From: Acidobacteriota bacterium
Lineage (GTDB): Bacteria; Acidobacteriota; Blastocatellia; UBA7656
Length of the DNA: 64,000 bases
Assembly: GCA_038040445.1 (NCBI GenBank)
Contig: JBBPIG010000018.1
Location: 79,358 to 143,357 of the forward strand
Reading direction: 5' to 3'
The position numbers and the translations under genes were made by a program. The notes under the pieces were generated by a model. That model saw nothing but the letters and a program-made list of their open reading frames with translations. It was not told the DNA's origin and searched no databases. This document shows positions 24,917 through 34,147 of this stretch, piece after piece; position 1 is the stretch's first letter, and the number at the start of each line of letters is the position of its first letter.

Positions 24917-26032
24917 CTAAACATAGGCGGGCGGGACTCCAGCGCTCCAGGGAATCGAGATCGTAACCGCGGTAAGATTATCGCGTCTCGACAACTCCAG
25001 CGCTGCCTGCTCATCAAACAGCGCGGTCAATCGCGACTGAAGATTGTCCAGCCCATGACCGGCTTTGATGGCATCCGCATTGAAGCCGGGCCCGTCGTCG
25101 CGAACTTCGATGGTCACTCGACTGCCGGCCAAACGCGCGGTGATGCGAACTTCGCCGCCCTCGCGCCTCGCCGCAACCACGTGCTTCAGACTGTTCTCGA
25201 CCAGCGTCTGCACGGACAAAGGCGGAACCTCGATCGCTTGAAGCTCAGCCGGAACATCAATCGAGTAGTGCAGCTTATCGCCAAAGCGCGCCTTCTCGAT
25301 TTCGAGATAGTCATTGACGATCTTCAGCTCACGGCCGAGCGGCACCGTGCTGGTTTGATTCGAATCGAGCGAGAACCGCAGAAGGGCGGCCAGCCGTTCC
25401 ACCAATCGCTCGGCCAGCTTCGGGTCCTCCTGAATCAACGATGAAATCGAGTTGAGCGTGTTGAACAAGAAGTGAGGATGGATACGCGACTCGAGCGAAG
25501 ACAGCCGCGCTTCGATGGCGAGCTTGCGCGCGCGCTCTTCTTCGAGCTCTTTCAGTTGGAGCTTGCGAGTCGTTACTTCAAGTCTATGCTTCAGGCCTTC
25601 GTACAGGTACCTGCTCACGCCGATGATCAGCGCGATTACTATCGCCACCACAAGCGTAGACCGAAAGTACACCCAGTAATGCGCCGGCGGAAAGATGCCC
25701 ATCCTGGTCAAGATGAACACCGCGATCAAGCAACCAATCGCCGACAGCATGAGCAGAGTGGTCACGTAGTAAACCCAGCTAAGAGGGAACGGCTGACGTG
25801 CGCAGTGAGGCGCTACCCGAGGCATCACCAGCGCCATTATGGTTCCGCAGCAGTTGGCGTAGACGAGCGACGTGATCAGCACGCTGACGAGCTGCGAACT
25901 CGTCATACTGGTGGTCAATAGCCAGTTCAGCACGAGCACGGCCAGCGCGGAAGAGGCGTTGACACACAGGATCAGAACGAGCGTAAGCGCAAATGATTTT
26001 CGCCTTGCCGGTTGATCAGCGATGCTGCTCAT
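24917..26032 (-). CDS. LytS/YehU-type sensor histidine kinase
   Basis: From ATG 26032 the protein has 371 residues. About four transmembrane helices (residues 13-140) are followed by a coiled linker (RLEVTTRKLQLKELEEERARKLAIEARL). The His_kinase module is ESRIHPHFLFNTLNSISSLIQEDP with the phospho-His, and the ATPase part has VQTLVENSLKHVV (N box), EVRDDGPGFN (G1) and GHGLDNLQSRL (G2). An upstream in-frame start would add a 27-residue tail with no ribosome site. The response regulator gene follows 62 bases downstream, so the two form one sensing pair. The signal is unknown. Confidence 0.9.
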   Translation of the reverse strand: MSSIADQPARRKSFALTLVLILCVNASSALAVLVLNWLLTTSMTSSQLVSVLITSLVYANCCGTIMALVMPRVAPHCARQPFPLSWVYYVTTLLMLSAIGCLIAVFILTRMGIFPPAHYWVYFRSTLVVAIVIALIIGVSRYLYEGLKHRLEVTTRKLQLKELEEERARKLAIEARLSSLESRIHPHFLFNTLNSISSLIQEDPKLAERLVERLAALLRFSLDSNQTSTVPLGRELKIVNDYLEIEKARFGDKLHYSIDVPAELQAIEVPPLSVQTLVENSLKHVVAARREGGEVRITARLAGSRVTIEVRDDGPGFNADAIKAGHGLDNLQSRLTALFDEQAALELSRRDNLTAVTISIPWSAGVPPAYV

Positions 26033-26149
26033 CTTTACGCTGCATAATCGGATGAACGGCAGGAAAGGGCAGACAAAGCCCGTTACTCGGCGAAATTCGC
26101 CGACTTGTTGCACCTGGGTTATGAGGAATCGCGGTCGCGATCGAGAACC

Positions 26150-26437
26150 CTACGGCCTTCTCTTTTCTAGCTCATCGATCATTATGCTTCTGACGTCCAG
26201 CTCCTCCCCGGCCACCGACTGCAGTGCGTCTACAGCACTATTGAAGTGAAAAGTGTCGCGATCGCCCCCGAACATGTACCACTCAGGCACGCGTCGCCCT
26301 ACGAGCGAATATGCCCAGTACATCAACGAGGCGTACATATCAACGTCTTGGTTGCTCCGTTGAATGTTCTCAATGTTGCGCACCCCGATTCGAATTCGAG
26401 ACTCGCTGATGTGAATTGAATTCACAGAATCACTCAT
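26150..26437 (-). CDS. Hypothetical protein
   Basis: A 95-residue protein begins at ATG 26437 behind GGGAGGTACTTG. It is acidic and has no signal peptide or membrane segment. The middle reads MYASLMYWAYSLVGRRVPEW, and the rest FGGDRDTFHFNSAVDALQSV with an ELDVRSIMIDELEKRRP end, suggesting a small alpha-helical protein. I do not recognise a family. It lies between the sensor kinase and an S46 peptidase, transcribed in the kinase direction but separated from it by 117 bases. Confidence 0.55.
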   Translation of the reverse strand: MSDSVNSIHISESRIRIGVRNIENIQRSNQDVDMYASLMYWAYSLVGRRVPEWYMFGGDRDTFHFNSAVDALQSVAGEELDVRSIMIDELEKRRP

Positions 26438-26738
26438 ACAAGTACCTCCCTTTTGTGTCCCCATATCCAGTCGGAGGTTCAGTCTCTCGTCAGGTTAGGG
26501 CGGTAAAGTTTAAGGCATCTGTCAAATGGCGAGTGAACGACATGGCGCCCCGCTGGGGCGCGTATCTCTCTGGACATTCTCTATAAACATGCAACCCCTA
26601 ACGGAGTTGCGGGCGCAGACCGGACAGTCTTTGAGTAACTCCGTCGCTCTCGGCGCGGCGTTCCACGGCGAGATTCTGACCCAATCACTCGGCAGTACTT
26701 GATCGAGAGCCGGGCGATCGGCTACGTTTGTTCGTGCT
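26438..26738. other. Intergenic region with a tight stem-loop
   Basis: No gene is seen in these 301 bases. A hairpin with seven-base GCGCCCC/GGGGCGC arms and a three-base loop lies at 26545-26561. The region should contain divergent promoters for the hypothetical gene and the S46 peptidase. Confidence 0.5.
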
Positions 26739-28811
26739 ATGAGAAGACTAAACACCGCCGCGATAGTACTGACGTTTCTGATCCAAGCTCCGGTGCTGCA
26801 TGCCGACGATGGGATGTGGACCTTTGACAATCCGCCGCGCAAGCAGTGGAAAGAACGCTACAAGTTCGAGCCCGCTGACGCGTGGCTTGAACACTTGAGG
26901 CTCGCGTCGGTGCGCTTGAACGACGGCGGCTCCGGATCGTTCGTCTCGCCCGACGGATTGATGGTGACCAATCAGCACGTCGCGAGCGGCCAGCTTCAAA
27001 AAGTCTCGACCAAAGAAAAGGACTACACCAAAGAAGGCTTCTACGCGCGAACAAGTGATGAAGAGCTTAAATGCCCCGACCTCGAATGCAACGTGCTCAT
27101 CTCCTATGAAGACGTTTCTGCTCGCGTGCAATCGGCCGTCAAGCCGGGCGCTTCCAACAAAGAAGCGAGCGAGCAGCGCAAAGCCGTCATCGCGGCGATA
27201 GAGAAGGAAGCTGCGGCGAAGACCGGCCTGAAGTGCGACGTCATCTCGCTGTATAGCGGCGGCGAGTACTGGTTGTATCGCTTCAAGAAGTACACCGACA
27301 TTCGCCTGGTCTTTGCGGTCGAGGAGCAGATCGCTTTCTTCGGCGGCGACTACGACAACTTCACCTATCCGCGTTATGACCTCGATGTAGCTTTCTTCCG
27401 CGCCTACGAAGACGACAAGCCGGCGAAAACCCCGCACTACTTCAAGTGGTCCGCCGCGGGACCGGGCGACAGCGAGCTCATCATCCTGCCAGGCAATCCA
27501 GGCTCGACTGCCCGGCTGCTGACGCTCGCCCAAATTCAATATCAACGCGATGCCGGCAATCCGCTTCAAAAGCAGGTTTGGACTTCCCGCCGCGATGCGC
27601 TGATGCGCTACGCCGAGCGCGGGCCGGAGCAGGCCCGGCAAGCGGGCACGACAATCCGCTCGCTTAACAACTCGCTCAAACGGCTGGCCGGCCAGCAAGA
27701 AGGCTTGATGAACTCGCGGATGATGGGGAAGAAAGAAGCCGAAGAGAAAGCGCTACGCGACGCGGTCGCGGGGCGAGCCGATGTGAAAAAGGCTTACGGT
27801 GGGTCGTGGGAGCAGATAGCCTCGGCTTACAGCGAGCTTCCGGCGATGGCCGCGCGGATCGCGTTCTCGAATCTCACGCCCTCGCGTCTGGGAACGATCG
27901 CGTCCCAACTTGTGCGTTACGCCGAGGAAATACAGAAGCCGAATGACAAACGCTACGACGAGTTCCGCGACTCGAAGCTCTCGTCGTTCACGTTCGCGCT
28001 GATGTCGCCCGCGCCGATTTATCCGGAGATGGAAGAAGCGGTGCTCACGGCCTGGCTCGAAGAGGGGCTCAAGTCTCTTGGCCCGAACGACCAGTTCATC
28101 AAAGCTGCGCTCGGCGGCTCGACTCCCGCCGCAGTGGCGAAGCAAGCAGTCAGGGGAACAAAACTCGGCACCGTCGCATCGCGCGAGGCGTTGCGGTTGG
28201 GCGGCGCCGACGCGATCGCTAAGGCAGACGATCCGATGATCGTGCTGGCGCGGCGCATCGAGCCGATCATTCGTGAGCTGCGCGCCTGGAACGAAGAGAA
28301 AATCCTGAACGTCGAAGCGAGCGCCGGCGAGATGCTCGCCAAGGCACGATTCGCGGTTTACGGAAAGAGTTTACCGCCCGACGCGAACTTCAACTTGCGA
28401 ATCAGCTACGGGCGGGTGTTGGGTTACGAAGAAGACACGACGCTTGTGCCCTACAAGACGACCTTCTTCGGGTTATACGACCGCGCTCGGAGCTTCGACG
28501 AGAAGCCGCCTTACGATCTGCCCGGGCGCTATCGTGAAGGCAAAGACAAATTGGATCTCTCAACTCCGTTGAACTTCGTGTACACGGCGGACACGATCGG
28601 CGGAAACTCAGGCAGCCCGGTGATCAATCGCAACGGCGAGTTGGTGGGGTTGAACTTCGACAGCAACATACAGAAGCTGCCGAATCGCTACTGGTACGTT
28701 GATGAAGCAGAAGGCGGCCGCGCAGTCGGGGTTCACAGCGCGGCGATCATTGAGGCGATGAAGAAGCTGTACGGGGCGGACAAGCTGGTGAAAGAAATTC
28801 TTGGTCAGTAG
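26739..28811 (+). CDS. S46-family dipeptidyl peptidase (DPP7/DPP11-like)
   Basis: This 690-residue secreted serine exopeptidase has a signal peptide ([22 protein letters not shown]) followed by the family opening '[11 protein letters not shown]'. The chymotrypsin-like half supplies His80 in [15 protein letters not shown], an acidic site near [19 protein letters not shown], and Ser624 in [22 protein letters not shown] long helical insertion (about 290-560) closes the active site and binds the peptide N terminus. S46 enzymes remove dipeptides from peptides in the periplasm of bacteria that live on protein. It stands as a single gene. Confidence 0.93.
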   Translation: MRRLNTAAIVLTFLIQAPVLHADDGMWTFDNPPRKQWKERYKFEPADAWLEHLRLASVRLNDGGSGSFVSPDGLMVTNQHVASGQLQKVSTKEKDYTKEGFYARTSDEELKCPDLECNVLISYEDVSARVQSAVKPGASNKEASEQRKAVIAAIEKEAAAKTGLKCDVISLYSGGEYWLYRFKKYTDIRLVFAVEEQIAFFGGDYDNFTYPRYDLDVAFFRAYEDDKPAKTPHYFKWSAAGPGDSELIILPGNPGSTARLLTLAQIQYQRDAGNPLQKQVWTSRRDALMRYAERGPEQARQAGTTIRSLNNSLKRLAGQQEGLMNSRMMGKKEAEEKALRDAVAGRADVKKAYGGSWEQIASAYSELPAMAARIAFSNLTPSRLGTIASQLVRYAEEIQKPNDKRYDEFRDSKLSSFTFALMSPAPIYPEMEEAVLTAWLEEGLKSLGPNDQFIKAALGGSTPAAVAKQAVRGTKLGTVASREALRLGGADAIAKADDPMIVLARRIEPIIRELRAWNEEKILNVEASAGEMLAKARFAVYGKSLPPDANFNLRISYGRVLGYEEDTTLVPYKTTFFGLYDRARSFDEKPPYDLPGRYREGKDKLDLSTPLNFVYTADTIGGNSGSPVINRNGELVGLNFDSNIQKLPNRYWYVDEAEGGRAVGVHSAAIIEAMKKLYGADKLVKEILGQ

Positions 28812-28974
28812 ACGCGGTAATCGTTCTTTTACTGCGAGGCCGTCGCTGAGATTGACTAATTGCCGCGTCAGAGCAGGCTTATACTTCGGGTATCGCCGTG
28901 CAGAAGGCAGTCTTGAAACTGTGAAGAGCACAACCACGCTTTGCGGCAGAGGCATAAACGGAGGATCAAACGCT

Positions 28975-29229
28975 ATGGCAGTACCAGGAATTGAGCACCG
29001 CGTTGCTGCACTGGAAGCGGAGATGGCGCGGGTGAAAGAGCAATTGGAGAAAGCTGTCCCCTCACAGGGAGACTGGCTGGATGAAATCTATGGCGCCTTC
29101 GCGGATGATCCGCACTTCGAGGAGGCTATGCGGCTGGGAAGAGAATACAGGGAGTCACTGCGTCCCGCAGCATCCAGGAAACCGGCCCGCAAAGCAGCGA
29201 AGAAAGTGGTGAAAGGGCGTCGGCGTTGA
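28975..29229 (+). CDS. Small antitoxin-like partner of a VapC homologue (second copy)
   Basis: The start at 28975 has GGAGG ten bases upstream and gives 84 residues: MAVPGIEHRVAALEAEMARV, then WLDEIYGAFADDPHFEEAMRLGREYRES and a basic tail of KPARKAAKKVVKGRRR. It is clearly paralogous to the gene at 14136-14342 (same heptad helix, the DDP..EAM.LGR.YRES block and basic end). Its stop abuts the start codon of the PIN gene. The longer upstream reading frame has no ribosome site. Confidence 0.75.
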   Translation: MAVPGIEHRVAALEAEMARVKEQLEKAVPSQGDWLDEIYGAFADDPHFEEAMRLGREYRESLRPAASRKPARKAAKKVVKGRRR

Positions 29230-29583
29230 ATGTACATACTAGACACTGACCACCTGAGTCTGTTGGGACGAGCCAACAGCTTGGAGGAGCAGATGCGTGG
29301 CTGGATGGCACATCTGGCGCGAGCTCGCGTGCTAGCTCAGCAAATCGAAGCCTATCATCGGCTCAAGGAGTTCTTGGATCGCTATCTGAAGGTCACTGTA
29401 CTCGAGTTTGATGAAGCGGCAGCCATCGAGTTCACGCGGCTGCGAAGTCTGCGCCTTCGCGTTGGAACGATGGATTTGAAGATCGCGGCAATTGCGCTCA
29501 CACACGATGCAACAGCGCTTACCAGAAACGTCAAAGACTTCGGTCTTGTACCCGGCTTACGCGTAGAAGATTGGACGCGATAA
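29230..29583 (+). CDS. VapC-family PIN toxin with an internal deletion
   Basis: This 117-residue protein aligns with the toxin at 13710-14135 from MYILDTDHLSLL and again from EEQMRGWMAHLARARVLAQQ to VPGLRVEDW. The about 24 residues between them, including a core beta-strand and helix (RKLKLVEAEGVSTTIVSF in the other copy), are replaced by GRANSL. The frame is kept and the catalytic acids near the ends (D4/D6, the C-terminal D in VGTMDLKIAAIALTHDA) remain. Losing a central strand should disturb the PIN fold. It may be an inactive toxin kept because the antitoxin is still needed, or a recent decay product. Confidence 0.75.
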   Translation: MYILDTDHLSLLGRANSLEEQMRGWMAHLARARVLAQQIEAYHRLKEFLDRYLKVTVLEFDEAAAIEFTRLRSLRLRVGTMDLKIAAIALTHDATALTRNVKDFGLVPGLRVEDWTR

Positions 29584-29665
29584 CCGGTCCGAGAGAACCT
29601 TAGCCAGTAGAACGCAGTGGGCGTGCCCGAGAACTCTATAGTCTTGAAGTCGAGTAAGACGATGA

Positions 29666-30115
29666 GTGAATCTGACGAGGGACCAAGCATCTACGAGAAT
29701 TGGAAAGCTGCGTTGCTTGGCAACGGCTCGAGAGGTAGCGGATTACCTGGGATCGACCAAGAAGTTTTTCGACTTCGTTCTCGCGTTCCTCCCAGATCCT
29801 CCTTCCGTCCGGCCTTATGAGTGGGCTCAACATTCCTGGGACACAAAACCTATGAAGGCATCTCTGAAGACGATTTACAAGTATCGATCAAAAGCCCTTC
29901 ACGGCGGGAAGCCCTTTCCCGCGCCAATGTGTCACTCCCCAGATAGGCTCGGGCTGGAAGTAGGCTTGGGAGAAATACCTACCGGCCTAGCCACAAGTAC
30001 TAAAGGAGGAACTTGGCTAAATGAGGACACGCCAATGCTGTTGCATACCTTTGAGTACATTGTTCGTGGAGCCTTGCTCAACTGGTGGCAATCACTGACT
30101 CTTGACCGACACTGA
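29666..30115 (+). CDS. HEPN/Apea-like hypothetical protein, possibly truncated
   Basis: The frame encodes 149 residues ending TLDRH. It contains 'SLKTIYKYRSKALHGGKPFPAPMC', which matches the Rx4H motif (RSKALH) with the following H-G of Apea-like HEPN domains, often RNases in toxin and defence systems. The N terminus is unclear: an overlapping frame starting at 29617 reads sensibly for about 35 residues (ESDEGPSIYENWKAALLGNG), suggesting that a frameshift has broken the gene near 29710. It directly follows the VapC-like module. Treat the start as provisional. Confidence 0.45.
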   Translation: MNLTRDQASTRIGKLRCLATAREVADYLGSTKKFFDFVLAFLPDPPSVRPYEWAQHSWDTKPMKASLKTIYKYRSKALHGGKPFPAPMCHSPDRLGLEVGLGEIPTGLATSTKGGTWLNEDTPMLLHTFEYIVRGALLNWWQSLTLDRH

Positions 30116-30281
30116 GCCACGCAACATCAACATACGGTTGGTTGTCGTTATTAGAGGGCCGAGCTACGGCAATCGCGCCCGTGCCGCACCTAGCTTGCTT
30201 CCGCACCTTTGCTGTGAAGATCAGCACAGGTTAGAGTGGCAGCGTAGCGGCGCTCAGAACTCGTTCCATCCGAGGTAACAG

Positions 30282-30515
30282 ATGAAGCTAACAATAGAGT
30301 TGCCAGATAGCTTGATTGCACAGCTTAACGAACGGCAGATTCCCGAAGAAGAGATGAAGGCGGTCGCTGTCGCGGCCTTAGAAACATGGCTTTCTCAACA
30401 GCATTCAACGAATGGTGGCCGCTTTACTGAAAGCGCTGTCCCTTTCGTTCGCCGGTTGATCGCAGAGAATCGCGAGCTTTTTGACGCGCTGGCTCAACGG
30501 CAGCAACGCCGGTAA
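30282..30515 (+). CDS. Small hypothetical protein, antitoxin-like
   Basis: A 77-residue protein behind the site GAGGTAACAG. It starts MKLTIELPDSLIAQLNERQI, a pattern of strand then helix seen in ribbon-helix-helix antitoxins and in UPF0175-like proteins, and continues with KAVAVAALETWLSQQ and a charged helix (FVRRLIAENRELFDALAQRQ). No toxin gene follows within range: the next gene is convergent. It may be an orphan antitoxin; function unproven. Confidence 0.55.
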   Translation: MKLTIELPDSLIAQLNERQIPEEEMKAVAVAALETWLSQQHSTNGGRFTESAVPFVRRLIAENRELFDALAQRQQRR

Positions 30516-30544
30516 GGATCACCGCCGCGGTTAAAACAGTTGGC

Positions 30545-32755
30545 TTACTGCCGGCGTGACTCAGCCTCAGAAGCCGCGCGGCCTCCCTCCGCCCCCGCGG
30601 CCAGTCGCCCTTCCCACCACTTCAGCTCTTGATAGTAGCGATGCACGGTGTTCCACGGCGTCCAGCCGCCGTGATATGAATCAGGGTAGCGGATGAACAT
30701 GGCCGGAACCCGCCGCTTCTTGAGCGCCGTGTACATCTGTTCCGCCTGTTCTATCGGCACCCGCAGATCCGATTCGCCGTGGACGAACAGCGTCGGCGTC
30801 GTGACGTTTGCCACGTGAGTGATCGGTGAAAGCTTGACCAAAAGCTCCCTGCTCTTCGGCTCCCACGGCGACCCGAAGAACTCACTCTCCTTGGTGCGCG
30901 GAATGTCAGCGGTGCCATAGTCGCTGATCCAGTTTGAAATACCCGCGCCCGAAATCGCCGCTGCAAACCGGGTCGTTTGCGTGATGATCCAGTCAGTCAG
31001 AAAGCCACCGTACGAATAGCCGGTTACACCCATTCGCTTTTCGTCGATCGCATACCGCTTCACCACGTAATCCACTCCGGCCATCACATCCTGGTAATCC
31101 AGAACTCCCCAGCCGCCCCAGGTGCCCCACAAAAACTTCTCGCCGTATCCAGTCGAGCCGCGCGGGTTTGTGTACAGCACAACGTAGCCGTTAGCCGCCC
31201 ACAACTGAAACTGAAACGAGAAGTCGTTGCCGTAAGCGCCGTGTGGTCCGCCGTGCGTGCTCAGAATCAACGGATACTGACGCTTCGCCGGGTCGTAATC
31301 GCGCGGCCGCAATACCCAGCCTTCGATCTCGGCGCCGTCTTTGCTGGGATAGAGGATCCGCTCGGCCCGGCTCAAGTTCAGTTCGCTCATCAGCGCGTCG
31401 TTGAAACCTGACAGCTTCCTTTCATTCGCGCCGTCCATTTGCGAGGCGAAGACTTCAGAGGCATGTGTGGAATCAGTTGCCGCATATGCCACACGGTCGA
31501 ACGCTGCCGAGATGCTGAACCCGCTCATGCCGCGTTCGCCACGCGTGACTTGCTCAACCAAGCCGCCGCCAGCCGGGACTCGAAACAGATGCGCGCTGCC
31601 GCCGATGCCGCCGTTGAAATAAATGAAGCGCCCGTCCGCGCTCCACATGGTGTTGCCGGCCAGCAGGTCCCAGCTCGCGGTGAGGTTCTTCAGCGCACCG
31701 CCTTCGGCTGGCACGCTGTACACATCTACCGGCGCGCCATGATTCTGTTTCGCCGCAATCACCGCAGTCAAACTCTGCTGGCGGCGGAAGACTATGTTGC
31801 GCCCATCAGGCGAAAACGAAGGAGCGCTATGATTAAAGCCGTCATCGGTAAGCCGTTTGATCTGACCCTCGATCGTCACCATCCACAAATCGGATCGCTC
31901 ATATGTGTACTCGTCGCGCTGGTGAGCGTTGGCCTCGATAACCAGCGCCCCGCTGTCGGGACGCCAGGCTGCCGACTGCACGTTCACGCCGAGATGAGTG
32001 ATCTGCTTCGGGTTTCCGCCGGATCGAGGCACGAGGTATAGCTCGTCGGGCGGCGTCGCCATCGGATCGCGCGGATCCGGCAAGTAACCTCGTCCATCAA
32101 ACCGATAGTCCATCCAATCGAACACGCGCCCTTTGAAGCGTTCGTTAATCTGGCGTTCGAAATCTGACGCGTACTGTTTAGGAGGTCTCGCCGCCGGCGG
32201 TGTCTTTTTGGTGAAGGCGATCCATTGATTGTCCGGGCTGAAGATCGGCGTCCCCGCGACTCCCGGAATTTGGAACGGCTCTCCGGCCGGCTGATTCCCG
32301 GGGCGATCAATGGTCAGAAACCAGATCGGGTTTGCCTCTTCCCCTGCGGTAGCGGCCGCTCTTCGGCGCGAGTTGAAAGCGATCAGCTTGCCGTCCGGAC
32401 TCCAACGCGGATTCGAAGCATTGGCGGCCGGGTTCGTTATCCGCCTTGGCGCCGTGGAAGCATCGAACGGAGCAAGCCAGATTTCGCTATTGCGGCGGTT
32501 CTCGGCTTCGACGATGTAAGTGCGCACGAACGCCACCCAGAGGCCATCGGGAGAAATGGCTGGGCTGCCGATGCTCTCCACGCGATAGTAGTCTTTCAGC
32601 TCCAGGGCGCGCCCGGTTTGTGACGGGGCCGGGCTATTCTGGTGCGCTCCGGCTGCCCGAACCGGTTCAGGCAGGGACGACAGCGCGAACCAAAATGCCA
32701 AAGCGAGACAAGCCGCACGTGACGTTTTACACTTGAACGAGATGCTTCTCGGCAT
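30545..32755 (-). CDS. S9-family peptidase (acylaminoacyl-peptidase / prolyl-oligopeptidase type)
   Basis: From ATG 32755 (preceded by GGTGGAGGTGAG) the protein has 736 residues with a signal peptide (RAACLALAFWFALSSLPEPVRA). A seven-bladed beta-propeller has WD/TolB-like repeats ('SPAISPDGLWVAFVRT', 'NPRWSPDGKLIAFNSR', 'APSFSPDGRNIVFRR'). The C-terminal hydrolase has the serine elbow GVTGYSYGGFLTDWI, an acidic site in TPTLFVHGESDLRVPIEQAEQ and the His in YPDSYHGGWTP. It should cut oligopeptides in the periplasm. It stands alone. Confidence 0.92.
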   Translation of the reverse strand: MPRSISFKCKTSRAACLALAFWFALSSLPEPVRAAGAHQNSPAPSQTGRALELKDYYRVESIGSPAISPDGLWVAFVRTYIVEAENRRNSEIWLAPFDASTAPRRITNPAANASNPRWSPDGKLIAFNSRRRAAATAGEEANPIWFLTIDRPGNQPAGEPFQIPGVAGTPIFSPDNQWIAFTKKTPPAARPPKQYASDFERQINERFKGRVFDWMDYRFDGRGYLPDPRDPMATPPDELYLVPRSGGNPKQITHLGVNVQSAAWRPDSGALVIEANAHQRDEYTYERSDLWMVTIEGQIKRLTDDGFNHSAPSFSPDGRNIVFRRQQSLTAVIAAKQNHGAPVDVYSVPAEGGALKNLTASWDLLAGNTMWSADGRFIYFNGGIGGSAHLFRVPAGGGLVEQVTRGERGMSGFSISAAFDRVAYAATDSTHASEVFASQMDGANERKLSGFNDALMSELNLSRAERILYPSKDGAEIEGWVLRPRDYDPAKRQYPLILSTHGGPHGAYGNDFSFQFQLWAANGYVVLYTNPRGSTGYGEKFLWGTWGGWGVLDYQDVMAGVDYVVKRYAIDEKRMGVTGYSYGGFLTDWIITQTTRFAAAISGAGISNWISDYGTADIPRTKESEFFGSPWEPKSRELLVKLSPITHVANVTTPTLFVHGESDLRVPIEQAEQMYTALKKRRVPAMFIRYPDSYHGGWTPWNTVHRYYQELKWWEGRLAAGAEGGRAASEAESRRQ

Positions 32756-32999
32756 ACTCACCTCCACCGGCTGAACTACCATTCGAACCTGGAGTGTAGA
32801 AGGCTGTACTTCGATCCACCGGTCGCCTACTCATATCGCAACGCTACGATCACGTCAACCCCGCCTATCTTGCAGACCCATGAACGATAGTGCTTTCTTT
32901 AGAGTCGTTTTCGAGAGATATTATCTTTGCTCGAGAAGTTGATTGTCCTCGAGTTGCCCGCGCGGCTTGAGCAGTTAATCATTTAGAGGGAGGAGTCAA

Positions 33000-33440
33000 A
33001 TGCGAGTCATCACAACAGCGCTCTCGATATTGATTTTCGCTGCTTTGTTAGGAACGGCGGTTAAGGGTTATAGGGAGCATTCCTTCGCATCCACCAGTGA
33101 AGGTGCGCAGGATACCGCCTATCTCGACCGGCGAATCACTATGCTGGAAAACAAGCTCAACACAGTCGAATCAAGCTTGAGAAGGCTCGAGTCCCAGGCG
33201 ATGAGTCCGGAACGCTCCGCGCCGAGTCAGCCTGGCCGGGACCCCGAGACGTCGGTGTTGCGGAGCGAAGTAGAACTACTGAAAATGCGCGTGAGAGATC
33301 TTGAATGCGGACTCTTACACCTTGATGAGCGAACTCTATCGGCCAGCGCCAAAGAGGCCAGGAAGCGAACTGGCTTGCAACCGATGGAGCATTGCCGGCT
33401 CAACCCGGAAGCGCCGGTTCAACTCTTTACGCAGAGGTGA
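33000..33440 (+). CDS. Membrane-anchored coiled-coil hypothetical protein
   Basis: ATG 33000 follows GAGGGAGGAG. The 146-residue protein has an N-terminal hydrophobic helix (TTALSILIFAALLGTAVKG) and then a predicted coiled coil (LDRRITMLENKLNTVESSLRRLESQ and, later, VLRSEVELLKMRVRDLE). It ends in a poorly ordered tail. It has the look of a small inner-membrane or periplasmic protein of unknown role. The following 155 bases carry no gene. Confidence 0.6.
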   Translation: MRVITTALSILIFAALLGTAVKGYREHSFASTSEGAQDTAYLDRRITMLENKLNTVESSLRRLESQAMSPERSAPSQPGRDPETSVLRSEVELLKMRVRDLECGLLHLDERTLSASAKEARKRTGLQPMEHCRLNPEAPVQLFTQR

Positions 33441-33594
33441 GCGACCTCAACGCAGAGGCCAACAAGTCACCTCTGATTTCTCGTTCGCCTTCGTTGCTTG
33501 ACGAAAAAACAGCTTTTGAGACGCAAGAAGCGCTTGAGGAGTAAGCTGCGCAGGTCAGCCCTCGTGTGGTCTGCGGTTGCGGTTCCACTTGAGG

Positions 33595-34005
33595 CTAGCT
33601 TCCAACCTTTTCCAGCTTGTCCAGCCGCTCTCCCTGGTCTCTCAAATCCGCGTAGAGTTCCCCTATGCTACGATTGAACAAGTCGAACTGGTGTCGGAGC
33701 TTGCGAAAGCCCTTCTCCATTTCTTGCCGCAATGTTTCAATGTCAGCCTTGACCTCGGTTCGGAATTCGTTGAGATCAGCTTTGAACTCGGTTCGAAGTT
33801 CCTGGAGATCAGCCTTGACCTCGGTTCGGAGTTCAGTCAATTGGGCTTGCACCGCCTCCCACATTGGGAGAGTGTCTTTTAGCCGTTTATCAACCTTCGT
33901 CTCGAGGCTATCCAGCCGCGTCTCCAGCCTCTCAACAGCGGCGATGATTCGGTCGAGCTTCTCGTCTTGCGAGCCGTTCAGCTTTTGTGTCAGGTCCTTG
34001 CTCAT
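33595..34005 (-). CDS. Repetitive coiled-coil protein
   Basis: This 136-residue, highly charged and entirely helical protein has no hydrophobic segment. Its middle is three near-identical eleven-residue repeats (ELRTEVKADLQ, ELRTEFKADLN, EFRTEVKADIE) flanked by regular heptads (IIAAVERLETRLDSLETKVDKRLK). An eleven-residue periodicity is characteristic of right-handed or straight coiled coils. The DNA repeats are also nearly identical, implying recent duplication. It resembles DUF1640-like or tail-fibre-stalk-like coiled coils; function unknown. Start ATG 34005 has GGAGGTAG upstream. Confidence 0.6.
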   Translation of the reverse strand: MSKDLTQKLNGSQDEKLDRIIAAVERLETRLDSLETKVDKRLKDTLPMWEAVQAQLTELRTEVKADLQELRTEFKADLNEFRTEVKADIETLRQEMEKGFRKLRHQFDLFNRSIGELYADLRDQGERLDKLEKVGS

Positions 34006-34147
34006 AACTACCTCCGGTAAGAGCTAGGCGCCGTTCACCCAGGATTCGACAACCTGCGCTGATTATAATCGCGCTCGTCTCAAGAGTAAAAAGAAAACCT
34101 GAGCACCTTGCGAACTCGGATGAACTCAAACAAAATGGGCCGACCCA

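Noticed and set aside
26748..27698. 316-codon minus-strand frame
   Set aside because: Antisense to the S46 peptidase N-terminal half.
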